Of a stretch of DNA of 64,000 nucleotides, positions 23,455-33,842 are shown piece by piece. A program made the translations under genes and the position numbers. Positions within the stretch are counted from its first letter, which is position 1. The number at the start of each line of letters is the position of its first letter. The notes beneath the pieces were generated by a model that was given only the letters and a program-made list of their open reading frames with translations, was not told the DNA's origin and searched no databases. This DNA is from Linepithema humile (Eukaryota > Arthropoda > Insecta > Hymenoptera > Formicidae): positions 15,999,656 through 16,063,655 of the forward strand of contig NC_090130.1 in the NCBI RefSeq assembly GCF_040581485.1. The letters are read 5' to 3'.

Positions 23455-23765
23455 TGTTGAATATTGCAATTATTATAGACATTTTTGTATGAGTAACCTC
23501 TCTATGTTATTTAGATTTCTATGGTAAAGTTTTAGTTTGAGAGGTTGGTAGTATCGTTAATAGTTAGGTTGGTTTTTGTAACATGGTTCGCACATATAGT
23601 ACTTCCTTTTTTCTTTTTGCGTGTGTTCTGTGGTCACTTCCATTCTCTCTCTCATGTATAACGTTGACTTGTGTTTTTATAATAAATCTATAATTGAAAC
23701 GCATAATCGGCAGGCCTTGCTTATTTCATACACGAGATACTTACATTGATCGCAAAACTCTAACA
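23455..23765 (+). mobile_element. Solo LTR with TATAC target duplication
   Basis: A 311-bp segment starts TGTTGAATATTGC and ends CAAAACTCTAACA. It is flanked by perfect 5-bp direct repeats TATAC (23450-23454 and 23766-23770). TG...CA termini, a 5-bp duplication and an internal AATAAA (ATAATAAATC near 23680) are what a solo LTR of a Copia- or Gypsy-type element shows. The surrounding foldback arm lacks this segment at the mirror position, which confirms insertion. Confidence 0.9.
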
Positions 23766-23999
23766 TATACTATATATACTATATATATTATAAAAAAATA
23801 AATACATAAATAACAAAACAAAAAATTAAAATTAAAAAATTTTTTAAAATATTTAAAAAATAAAAATAATTAATTAAAAAATGAAAAAACATAAAAAATT
23901 TATTTTAATATAAAGCCAACAGAGCAAGAGCTGGATCGATTTGCTCAAAAATTCTTTTTTTATTATTTATCTTTATTTATTTTTTTATAAATTTATACA

Positions 24000-24032
24000 G
24001 ACGTTTCGACCAAGGTACGTGGCCATCTTTAG
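24000..24032 (-). ncRNA. Hammerhead-ribozyme-like motif (core variant CUAAAGA)
   Basis: Minus strand: CUAAAGA, stem GGCCA/UGGUC around CGUACCU, then GAAACGUC. The GAAAC and GUC parts match the hammerhead core, but CUGANGA reads CUAAAGA, which should inactivate it. It lies in the left half of the inverted tail pair. Confidence 0.55.
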
Positions 24033-24448
24033 TGTAATACAATTATAAAGCTTAGTACATAATTAGAGAAGCGTTGGTAATATTTTGACTAAGGAAACGC
24101 ATCCTTTGATAAAACGTGTAGTACAATAGTAAAATCATATACGTGTGAAGCCACAGACCGTCTTGAACGGTTCGTCAACGATTATGTAAAAGAAATGTGA
24201 CATGTGTCCACGGCTGTGAGTGGGACTCGACTGGTCAACTGGTCACTAGTCGACTGGTCACTCACAGCCGTGGACATATGTCACATTTCTTTTACATAAT
24301 CGTTGACAAACCGTTCAAGACGGTCTGTGGCTTCACACGTATATGATTTTACTATTGTACTACACGTTTTATCAAAGGATGCGTTTCCTTAGTCAAAATA
24401 TTACCAACGCTTCTCTAATTATGTACTAAGCTTTATAATTGTATTACA

Positions 24449-24481
24449 CTGAAGATGGCCACGTACCTTGGCCAAAACGTC
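24449..24481 (+). ncRNA. Hammerhead-ribozyme-like motif (core variant AAAAC)
   Basis: Plus strand: CUGAAGA, stem GGCCA/UGGCC around CGUACCU, then AAAACGUC. CUGANGA is intact but GAAA reads AAAA. The two copies in this inverted pair therefore carry different core lesions. Confidence 0.55.
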
Positions 24482-25142
24482 TGTATAAATTTATAATAAA
24501 AAAAGAATTTTTGAGCAAATCGATCCAGCTCTTGCTCTGTTGGCTTTATATTAAAACGATTTTTAATTTAATTAAGAAAGAGCAATAACTTAATATTATT
24601 TGTATTTTTATAAAAAATTTAATTAAAATAAAAAGATATTTATTAAAAAACGCAAAAAAACTTAGCGCTGCTACGGTAAACTACATGTTAATTTCATTGC
24701 TTTATAATACTTTGTGGTGTAGCAGCGCCAAGTTTTTTTGCGTTTTTTAATAAATATCTTTTTATTTTGATTAAATTTTTTATATTTTTTTATTTTTTAA
24801 TTAAATATTTTTATTTTTTTAATATTTAAAAAAACTTTTTAATTTTAATTTTTTGTTTTTTTATTTATGTATTTATTATTTTATAATATATATAGTATAT
24901 ATAGTATAGTATATGTAAAATATGGTAAAATATAGTATATAATATAGTTAATTATATATACGACAGCTTTATGTACAAAAGTTTTATAGAAGAGTTTTAT
25001 AGAAATAATGTACAACTTTTTTCATAGTTCTTTAGTCCCACTTGGTGCCATTTCCTGATATCATATTTTTTTGTAGAAAGTATATATAAAGCTATTTTGA
25101 AAATTTTAATATATACAAGTTTTTTTGAAAGGTTTTAATATA

Positions 25143-25859
25143 CAGGGTGATTCAAAATAACCGTATGTCCTTAAAGGGGCATATTCCTGAGCGTATTTTG
25201 AGACAACTTTTCCTTTGGCAAAAATTTGTGCAGAGCTTAATTTTCAAGTTATAAAAGAAAATAGTTAGCGTATCGTGAGTCGAGTACAAGAAACAAGCAG
25301 GGGCGTCGCAACTCACCGTTACACGCGAGTGTTTACGTAAGGCGCCTGCTACAATCAGCTGACACTCACGATACACAAATACGTATACGCATCTCTCTTT
25401 TTCTCTTTCTCTCTCTCTCTTTCTCCCGCGATGAGACAGATCCATATCGAGTAAAAGTTTTTCCACTTTCTTATGGTTCACGTTTCACGTTTTAAAACAC
25501 AACACATTCACATACTCTGTTTACTCACTTCATCGATAAAACGAGGAATTTATTTAATGATCACTACTAATCACTTGATGCGTGAAAATTACTCAAAAAA
25601 AGAAACAGGTGTTTTTCGAGTAATTGTGTATCGTGAGTGTCAGCTGATTGTAGCAGGCGCCTCACGTAAACACCCGTGTGTAGCGGTGAGTTGCGGCGCC
25701 CCTGCTTGTTTCTTGTACTCAACTCACGATACGCTAACTATTTTCTTTTATAATTTAAAAATTAAGCTCCGCACAAACTTTTGCCAAAGGAAAAGTTGTC
25801 TCAGAATACGCTCAGGAATATGTCCCTTTAAGGACATACGGTTATTTTGAATCACCCTG
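25143..25859. mobile_element. CAGGGTGATTC MITE, 240-bp arms
   Basis: The left end CAGGGTGATTCAAAATAACC and the right end GGTTATTTTGAATCACCCTG are complementary. The arms match through CATACGG..., GTCAGCTGATTGTAGCAGGC (25360-25340 side) and the ACTCACGATACGCTAACTAT region, to about 25383 and 25624. The loop of about 240 bp contains a CT-rich stretch. TATA words flank it. The ORFs of 109 and 125 codons over the arms are palindrome by-products. Confidence 0.9.
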
Positions 25860-26028
25860 TATATGACAGGTTTTTTTGAAAGGTTTAATATATACGACAA
25901 TTTTTTGAAAGATAAAACAATACGGTTTTGTTTTAGTAGTGACAAGAGCGTGTACTTAGTGCCTTTTTTTACCTTTTTTTAAAAAAGTAATTTTTTTATA
26001 GATATCATTTCTTTTTTTTGTAATATAT

Positions 26029-26930
26029 ACTCTTGTCACAACTAAAACAAAACCGTATTGTTTTATCTTTTAAAAAAATTGTCGTATACATTAAACCTTC
26101 CAAAAAGACCTGTTACATATATTAAAACCTTTAAAAAAAAACTTGTATATATTAAAATTTTCAAAAAAGCTATTATATATACTTTCTACAAAAAAATATG
26201 ATATCAGGAAATGGCACCAAGTGGGACTAAAAAACTATGAAAAAAGTTGTACACTATTTCTATAAAACTCTTTTATAAAATTTTATAAAATTAAAAAATT
26301 TTTTAATATATTTAAAAAATGAAAATATTTAATTAAAAAATAAAAAAATATAAAAAATTTAATCAAAATAAAAAGATATTTATTAAAAAACGCAAAAAAA
26401 CTTGGTGTTGCTACAGTAAACTACACATGTTAATTTCATTGTTTTATAATACTTTGTGGTGTAGCAGCGCCAAGTTTTTTTGCGTTTTTTAATAAATATC
26501 TTTTTATTTTGATTAAATTTTTTATATTTTTTTATTTTTTAATTAAATATTTTTATTTTTTAAATATATTAAAAAATTTTTTAATTTTATAGAATTTTAT
26601 AGAAGAGTTTTATAGAAATAGTGTACAACTTTTTTCATAGTTTTTTAGTCCCACTTAGTGTCATTTCCTGATATCATATTTTTTTGTAGAAAGTATATAT
26701 AATAGCTTTTTTAAAAATTTTAATATATACAAGTTTTTTTTGAAAGGTTTTAATATATATGACAGGTTTTTTTGGAAGGTTTAATATATACGACAATTTT
26801 TTTGAAAGATAAAACAATACGGTTTTGTTTTAGTTATGACAAGAGCGCGTACTTGGCGCCTTTTTTTTACCTTTTTAAAAAAAGGTAATTTTTTGATAGA
26901 TATTATTTTATTTTTTTGTAATATATACCA
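26029..26930. mobile_element. Second foldback element of the same family
   Basis: The arms 26029-26400 and 26480-26885 are reverse complements and share sequence with the foldback element immediately to the left (GTGGGACTAAAAAACTATG, AAACCTTTAAAAAAAAACTT). The apex hairpin (GTTGCTAC / GTAGCAGC) is also shared. The two elements lie side by side. Confidence 0.8.
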
Positions 26931-27282
26931 TGTGCACAAAGTACACTTTCTGTTCTGTCTGTCCACTAATTACAGAATACTGAGAGTGTTGTCAGCATGT
27001 CTTGCTACACTTCTGCACTTTAAGATCAAAAAAAATTTTTTTCATAAAAAATACTATTATTTTGATATACACTATCTTTATTGGTCTCCACAACACGTTA
27101 TATATATATATATACATTTTACGACCGATATTATATCAATGTTAATTAATATCATCAGAGAGAAGCCTGAGAGCGGTCATCCCCCCGATTTAGCTGCAAC
27201 CACAATTCAAGACGCCTCTATATGCACAAAACGTGCACATTAAACTACTAAGCCATGTGCACGATACTTTCCAGTGGGTAAC

Positions 27283-27370
27283 ATGCTATGTGCACAATGT
27301 TTGGTTCTGTTCCATGCTATGTGCACAATGTTTGATTCTGTTCTATGCTATGTGCACAAAGTGTCGGTAA
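27283..27370. repeat. 31-bp tandem repeat, three copies
   Basis: ATGCTATGTGCACAA starts at 27283, 27314 and 27345, followed in the first two copies by TGTTTGRTTCTGTTCY. A related GTGCACAAAGT word occurs at 26932. It is non-coding. Confidence 0.85.
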
Positions 27371-27384
27371 CACAGAGTTAGTAG

Positions 27385-27600
27385 GGTAACATTGATGTAT
27401 ATAAAATAAATTTTCAATAAAAACATGCACGTGTCATTTATTTATTTTTATGTTAAAGCTTAATTTACAATAAGTTCTTTTTAACATCAATATATGTGAC
27501 AATTTTGTTAATAAAAATTGCATCCAAGAATCGTGACATATAAACTTTTTTAATTTTTGTAAATTCTATTTTTATAATTTTTCTTTACTTTACAATTTAA
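27385..27600 (-). repeat. Dispersed repeat, inverted copy at 51015-51204
   Basis: The segment with TGCACGTGTCATTTATTTA, TTACAATAAGTTCTTTTTAA and TTGCATCCAAGAATCGT is the near-identical reverse complement of 51015-51204. The second copy is broken exactly where the LTR-like unit begins (51205), which shows the unoccupied target sequence (GAAAATTTATTTTATATAC). Confidence 0.85.
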
Positions 27601-29270
27601 TTATAACTAAATATTATATGATTTATTTTACGACAATTATAGGTTTTCCCAATGATAGATTTTTACAGATTTTTATATGTGCAGAGCATAAATGCAAATT
27701 TTAGTATAAACTTTAATTATCAATATAACTAAAATAGTTACAAAAATTATAACATATATTTGGGAAGTATAATATATAATAATAATTTTTTAGAAAAATA
27801 TTTAGTGTTTCTTAATTTATAAACTTAAACAAAAAATTTTTAAACGTATATTTATTAGGCGAACTATAGAATAACAGCTATTTCGAGATTTCAACGTGTC
27901 ACTAAATATAACAGGTTATTTCGGAAAGTGCGTTATAATTGACTTTTAACTCTATTAATAGATCAATATTTAATAAAAGTTGCAATATGATATTTATTAT
28001 AAAATTTGTTGAAAATGTGAACTATCATATATATTCTAATAATATCCATATGCATATATTCATGATTGCATGATGTTGATATGATATTCATATGATGCAT
28101 TATATGATTGCAGTCTAAGAAATTTAATAAAAAAAAGATAATGTAAAACATCAATTATTCTACGATAATACATACTAATGGCCATACACTATTATTTATT
28201 AATAATTTCTGCTACATGTATATGCAACTACGTATGTAATGTTAAAGAACAATATTTTTATCTCTCTGTTAAATTTTATGCTTAAATTTTGAATCTGAAA
28301 TTTTACGATATGTAATAAATAACGTTATGTAGTACATATAATAAATGCAAAGTTTTATACATTCAAAGATATTTATTTTATGCACGAAGAAATTGAAAGG
28401 AAAATAATTTAATATCGGTTTCAAGAAATGGATAAATTGAAGAATTATTCTGGAAAAATACATGATAGAATACTTACTGTCTTACGGAAAGGCGACAGAA
28501 TATTTTCAATATATACAATGTTCATAATATATATATTTACAATAATAATAAAATATAAATTTAAATATAAAATTATATAAAATATTATTAAAAATATTTA
28601 AGACAAAAATTTTAAGTTAGTTATATAGGTAGTATAAATTTAAAACAAAAAGGTGTGTAAAATATGCGTGTAAAATATGTATATAAAATAAGAGCAGAGA
28701 TATAAAATAAAAGGTTTAGGTTTTATATAAAAATAATACCAATATCCGGCTTTGTTAATCATTATTATTCTGTATATTAATAACTTTTAAATTATGCAAA
28801 TATGGCAAATATAGAAAAAATAATAAGTTCTAATTTACAAAGCCAGATAGTAGTTTCGCATAATATATGTAAGAAAACATTTTATTTGTTACTTTATTCA
28901 TTTTTTCAAATTATGTTATATATTAAATTACATATTTACATTTTTTAGTATTAAATTTAATATATTATTTGCAATCAGTTTTTAAATTTCGAATTTTTAA
29001 TTAGACTATTACCAGTCAAAACTGAATGTAGGTACTCATTAAATTTATATTGAAGAAAGCTGTAAAATATTAAAAATTATATTTGAAAATATTTCTTTTA
29101 AAAGGAGCTATTAATAAATAATTTTAGCAAAACATTGTTTTTAATGTGGAACGTATATATTGAAAAAATTAAAATCTTTGATGATAAATATAAGTATATA
29201 GGCGCATAGATGTGTGTTTTTTTTGCTTTTGTCCATTGGCTTACAATTTGTTTTTCATTTTAAGAGACAT
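27600..29270. other. AT-rich intergenic DNA, nothing recognised
   Basis: No ORF with family resemblance and no strong structure. Short ORFs here are lysine/isoleucine/tyrosine-rich, as expected of AT-rich DNA. Confidence 0.5.
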
Positions 29271-29275
29271 GACGT

Positions 29276-29727
29276 AAAAATCGCAATCACAGTTGAAATA
29301 ATTGCATAAATCCATGACTAGCAGATCGTATCACGGAGAAATGTACATAATGTACATTTCCTAATAATAAGCTGAAAAAATCAGTTGTTTTTGACGTCTA
29401 TTTTTCTTAATATTTATGTGCAAGACGTATTTTATTGTTTATAGATTTATTAAAATTATTTGTATGATATATTTCACGGTATTTGTCTGTCTTATTTTAA
29501 TTGTAAATACCGTGTGCCAATGATTTTATATGTTTTACGTTAATTAATTTCCTTTAAATTGCATTATTATTTATATCTTATTTTGCATTATTGATAATCA
29601 GGAAATGCATGATTTTACAATTTCTTAGCATAATCTTATTAAATCACACTAAAATCTTTTGTTTATTCCGTGATGAGATCTGCTAGTCAATGATTTATAC
29701 AATTATATCAACTGTGATTGCGATTTT
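29276..29727. mobile_element. MITE with ~62-bp inverted repeats
   Basis: AAAATCGCAATCACAGTTG with GACTAGCAGATC and TCACGGA on the left is mirrored by TCCGTGA, GATCTGCTAGTC and CAACTGTGATTGCGATTTT on the right. The interior has weaker internal pairing and no ORF. Confidence 0.8.
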
Positions 29728-29774
29728 CTACAAAATTGAAAAATTCATGCTTATTTTCCTTCTTATTTGAGGGT

Positions 29775-29893
29775 AATACTTGCTGCAAAGTAACATAATT
29801 TGTAAACATTTTATGACTGAACATATGAGATATATTCAGTCATAAAATATGTTTATACAAATCATATTATGATGCTGCAATAAGTATTCCTGC
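29775..29893. repeat. Hairpin repeat, ~50-bp arms
   Basis: GTAATACTTGCTGCA and ATTTTATGACTGAA on the left are mirrored by TTCAGTCATAAAATAT and TGCTGCAATAAGTATTCC on the right, with small gaps. The loop is about 15 bases. Confidence 0.7.
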
Positions 29894-30100
29894 AATGATG
29901 ATTTATAAGATATAAATAATAATAACAATTTACAAGAAATGCTTGCTTCAATATATTGTATTTGAAAGTTTCGTTATTTCTTTTATATAAAGATACGTTC
30001 TACATTATTTGACTTTTTCATACATACCTTTTTCCGTTTATAAATACCTGTTATTGCTTTTATTCCACCTTTATTGTCTTCTTAGTTTTTGCATTGCTGA

Positions 30101-33100
30101 CAAGGAAAGGGACCCAAGTGTCCCCCTCCGATTTTGACAAGCTTTAAATATGTTGTAAAGTAGCTCAAAATAAGAGACACGTATTTTTTTTTATGTGCTT
30201 TCTCGCACGTTTAGGGTTGAAACAACCCCTACAAGCTAAAACGGTTTTTTTGGTTTTGACTGAATATCGTCAAAACTGTAAGAGATATCAAAAAATGTTT
30301 CGAATAAAAGTTGCATGGTCTTTTATGAGCTTTATAACCGCGAAGCTCAAATTTTAAAAAATTTTATATTTTTTAATTTACCCTCACCCCTTCTTATTAT
30401 TTTTACGAATTTCAAAATTTTTGTTATGACAAAAGTTGTAGCATTTTTTACGCTGAATACAACCATATATGATTTTATTATGTTTCAAAATCGCATCTTT
30501 CGGAAATGAGTTGTCAATGTCGCACTATATGCGTCGCGCTGCGATATATGCATATATATGCATAACGCATCGTTTGTGCCGCTTGTGTAATCGATGTTTG
30601 TCGCGCATGTGTAATTGATAAGATGAATAAAATTAGAAATAAAGATTAGCATGTTATGAAGTATTCGGAAAAATGTTCTGATCAAAGAACAAAGTTCATT
30701 AAAGTTGTTGGCAAGGCATCTCCTCTATATTACACTTTTATAGTTATACTAGAACAATACAAGCGCGCGCTGCGCCCGTGCACTTATTATAATAATTTAA
30801 TAATTATGAAATCTAAATATTTTAATAAAATTTTTAAAATTTTAAATAACCGTCAAAATAATCTTTGCTCTTAAACTATCAAACTGTCAGAATAATCGAG
30901 ATAACCAATCAGCGTCGCGGATAAGCGTCAACAATACTTTCGATACATTCGAGTATCGATCTTTCATGCCTTTTTTTAAGAGTGGATTATATCGAAAGAG
31001 AAATAAATAAATAAAAATCTTACAATTAAAATGCAATTTATTGTTTTTCAATGGTAATGCAAAAAATTCCAATTAATTTCAGGTTTTTCTATTAATCAAT
31101 ACTAGAAATATTTGTTTGTTTATTATTTTATTTCTTTTATAATATTATATGTCGAAACAATTGCAACTTTACCTTCAACAATAACATACTACATATATTG
31201 AATATAATACATATATTAACATATATTAAAAACAGATAAATTTATGGAACAAACGTATCACAAAGGTGATGTTCGTGAAAAAAGTGATTTATACAAAGTG
31301 ACTTTTTGCACCATGCGCAAGTAATTATTGCAGGTGCGCCACAAATATTGCATGTTGGTTTTGACTGTTTATGGAAACAAAATTCCACTGGTGTTTCGAA
31401 TTTTTCGGACTTATTTATTACGTACCCACTTTTATACCATGCGTATTTCAATAAATTTCTGAATCTTGGCGATGAAAATTGATTATGAGTCAATGACTGT
31501 AATTTTAAAATGGTGTTTCTTGCATGCAGATTGACTTCCAGACCTAAAAGCATTACAGTATCAGAAAAGTGTCTAATAAAATTCTTCCACAAACGAAAAC
31601 CATATACATCCAATGGTTGTATTTTTCCTGTTGTTCCAGCTGGTATAGTCAACAAAATAATCTATCTTCTGTAGATTCTGGTTTAGATTCTTGAATAATA
31701 TTTGGACAATGACCAAAGTTTAGTCCATGAATCTAGTAGTAAAACAGATTTTGGACCTACATTTGGAAAAAATACGTCTTGCAACCAAATTTTAAAATGA
31801 TGCGCTGTTAATTTTCCGGATTTCGAAGTCGTAACAAAAATATTAGGTGCCTTAAACATTGTTTCTTGCACTCTGGGACCAAATGTTCCACTAACTTCTT
31901 TCAGTACAATAAAAAGAGGCGATAATAATCTACCATCGGCTGAAACAGTAGGTTGTATAGTATAGCTATGCGTAGTTGCCGATACGGATTGTACTGCAGA
32001 TTCAATCTTTTTTGTTCCTTTATATGCCAATGTACGACCGGCATGAAGTTCTAATTGGAATCCGTTTTGATCACTGTTGTAAATATTTTCAACTCCATAT
32101 TCTATTATTTGATTTTTAACGTTTTCAATAAATGTGTTACATTTTTCTTCAAAATCGACGTTAGACATTATAGATGTTTTTCTTATAAATTTTGTTATTT
32201 TACGAGATACAATATTATGTATTATTTTAAATTTTCGTATCCATCGCGATAAAGCTGTAAATTCTGGTACATTTAAATTTTCCTGTGCCCGAATAGCCCA
32301 TCGAGCTAAATCAGCGTCGTGAACAATAATTCTATTTTCAAGAGCTGTATGAAAATTATTTAATGTATATTCCGAAATTTGTTTTAATTTTTCGAATCTA
32401 CTGCCACCTTGATTCACTTGAATTTCCCATCGTCGTAATTGACGTAATGAATATACTTTCCGAAATCTTTGTTTTACTCCTTCTAATGTTCTTGGCCTTG
32501 TTGCACTGCTTTTTCAAAATTCGACTGCATTTTTTTTATATTCATACGGAATACGTCCATCTGTAGTACATATAACTTTAGGATTTGCGTCCATAGCTCA
32601 CCTTCTTCCTCTTTATCTCCTAGTTCGAATTGCTCTGCTGTTGGAATATCGTTATCGTTTTCATAATCTAAAGATTCTTCTACTTCCATTTTGTATCTCT
32701 CATCGCGCATTTCTTTCAGCATAGATTCTATTTTATGTGCCATTTCTCGTTCTTCAGATGTTATCGGACTTGTTGATAGATTAAGGGCCGAAAAAGTTGC
32801 GTATACTAACATTATTACGTTAAATGGATTTAATTGAACCATTCTGAAAATAATAACAATTAAATATTTCTCCTTATTTGTGTACAAAAAAATAATATCT
32901 ACTTTATAGTGAATTTGCTGTTCTTTTTTTGATGCTGTTTTGTATATTGTTTTTTCGTAATCACTAACAAGCGCACAACTTTAAAGCGTAATATGCACTG
33001 ACGGGATATGACAACACGCTGCGCTATAAATGCACTCGAAATGCGACTATAAAAGTGTAAAATAGAGGGGATGTTTTGGCAACAACTTTAGTGAACTTTG

Positions 33101-33690
33101 TTCTTTGATCAGAACATTTTTCCGAATGTTTCATAACATGCTAATCTTTATTTCTAATTTTATTTGTCTTATCAATTACACATGCACGACAAACATCAAT
33201 TACACAAGCGGCACAAACGATGCGTTATGCATATATATGCATATATCGCAGCGCGACGCATATAGTGCGACATTGACAGCTCATTTCTGAAAGATGCGAT
33301 TTTGAAATATAATAAAATCATATATGGTTGTATTCAGCGTAAAAAATGCTACAACTTTTGTAATAACAAAAATTTTGAAATTTGTAAAAATAATAAGAAG
33401 GGGTGAGGGTAAATTAAAAAATATAAAATTTTTTAAAAATCGAGCTATGCGGTTATAAAGCTCATAAAAGACCATGCAACTTTTCTTCGAAACATTTTTT
33501 GATATCTCTTACAGTTTTGACGATATTCAGTCAAAACCAAAAAAACCGTTTTAGCTTGTAGGAGTTGTTTCAACCCTAAACGTGCGAGAAAGCACATAAA
33601 AAAAAAATACGTGTCTCTTATTTTGAGCTACTTTACAACATATTTAAAGCTCGTCAAAATCGGAGGGGGACACTTGGGTCCCTTTCCTTG
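30101..33690 (-). mobile_element. DD40D-type DNA transposon with ~650-bp TIRs (decayed)
   Basis: The ends are CAAGGAAAGGGACCC and GGGTCCCTTTCCTTG. Inverted repeats extend about 650 bp on both sides (30101-30748 and 33038-33690) with few differences. The flanking triplets are TGA and TAA, compatible with a decayed 3-bp T-N-A duplication. Inside is a transposase pseudogene on the minus strand (31242-32887). The inverted repeat contains the AAAATGTTTCGAATAAAAG module. It shares its CAAGG end and its transposase type with the element at 52385-55421. Confidence 0.85.
31242..32887 (-). pseudogene. DD40D transposase pseudogene
   Basis: This is a relative of the transposase at 52882-54711, in three broken frames. 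The first part (32887-32483) is an acidic N-terminus; after a frame change and an in-frame TGA near 32515 comes a DNA-binding region (FRKVYSLRQLRRWE). The catalytic domain follows: SDQNGF (first Asp), SKSGKLTAHHF and LLLDSW (second Asp). After two more frame changes near 31690-31650 come TIPAGTTGKIQPLDVYGF (third Asp) and a cysteine-rich end with CNICG, CAWCKKSLC and H-rich spacing. With the frames joined, 40 residues separate the second and third Asp. At least four lesions make it inactive. The family belongs to the IS630-Tc1-mariner/pogo-like (DDE_1) group by motif order. Confidence 0.85.
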
Positions 33691-33842
33691 TAAGTCATTT
33701 CATTTTTCTATTTTATTTCTTTCTCTCTTTCTTTTTTTTTTCTTTCTTCTTCGCATCATTTATTTATTTTTCTTTATTATATAAGATGGTGTCCAAGACG
33801 CGGTTTATTCTTCTAACTTTTTTTTATAATCACAACTAAAAT

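Larger units (their letters stand above)
23906..24552. mobile_element. Inverted pair of Penelope-like element tails
   Basis: The two halves are reverse complements of about 320 bp centred near 24232 (GACTGGTCA repeats at the centre). Each half ends outward in a tail containing a hammerhead-like motif, then AAATTTATA, AAAGAATTTTTGAGCAAATC and CAGCTCTTGCTCTGTTGGC. The Penelope element at 52005-58284 ends similarly (hammerhead motif, then CAGCTTGGGCTCTGTAGC). PLEs often insert as inverted or tandem copies. No RT remnant is included. Confidence 0.7.
23036..26028. mobile_element. Large foldback element with three nested insertions
   Basis: Left arm 23036-23454 and its continuation 23771-23905 are mirrored by 24760-25142 and 25860-26028. 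Shared words include GTGGGACTAAAGAACTATG, AGGCACCAAGTACACG and ACCTTTCAAAAAAACTTG. The apex around 24655-24760 holds a hairpin (GCGCTGCTAC / GTAGCAGCGC). Three later insertions interrupt it: a solo LTR in the left arm, an inverted pair of Penelope-like tails near the apex, and a CAGGGTG MITE in the right arm. No transposase is present. Confidence 0.8.

Noticed and set aside
26836..27243. 135-codon ORF
   Set aside because: It crosses the end of a foldback arm and low-complexity AT DNA, with no domain and no conserved counterpart in the sister foldback.
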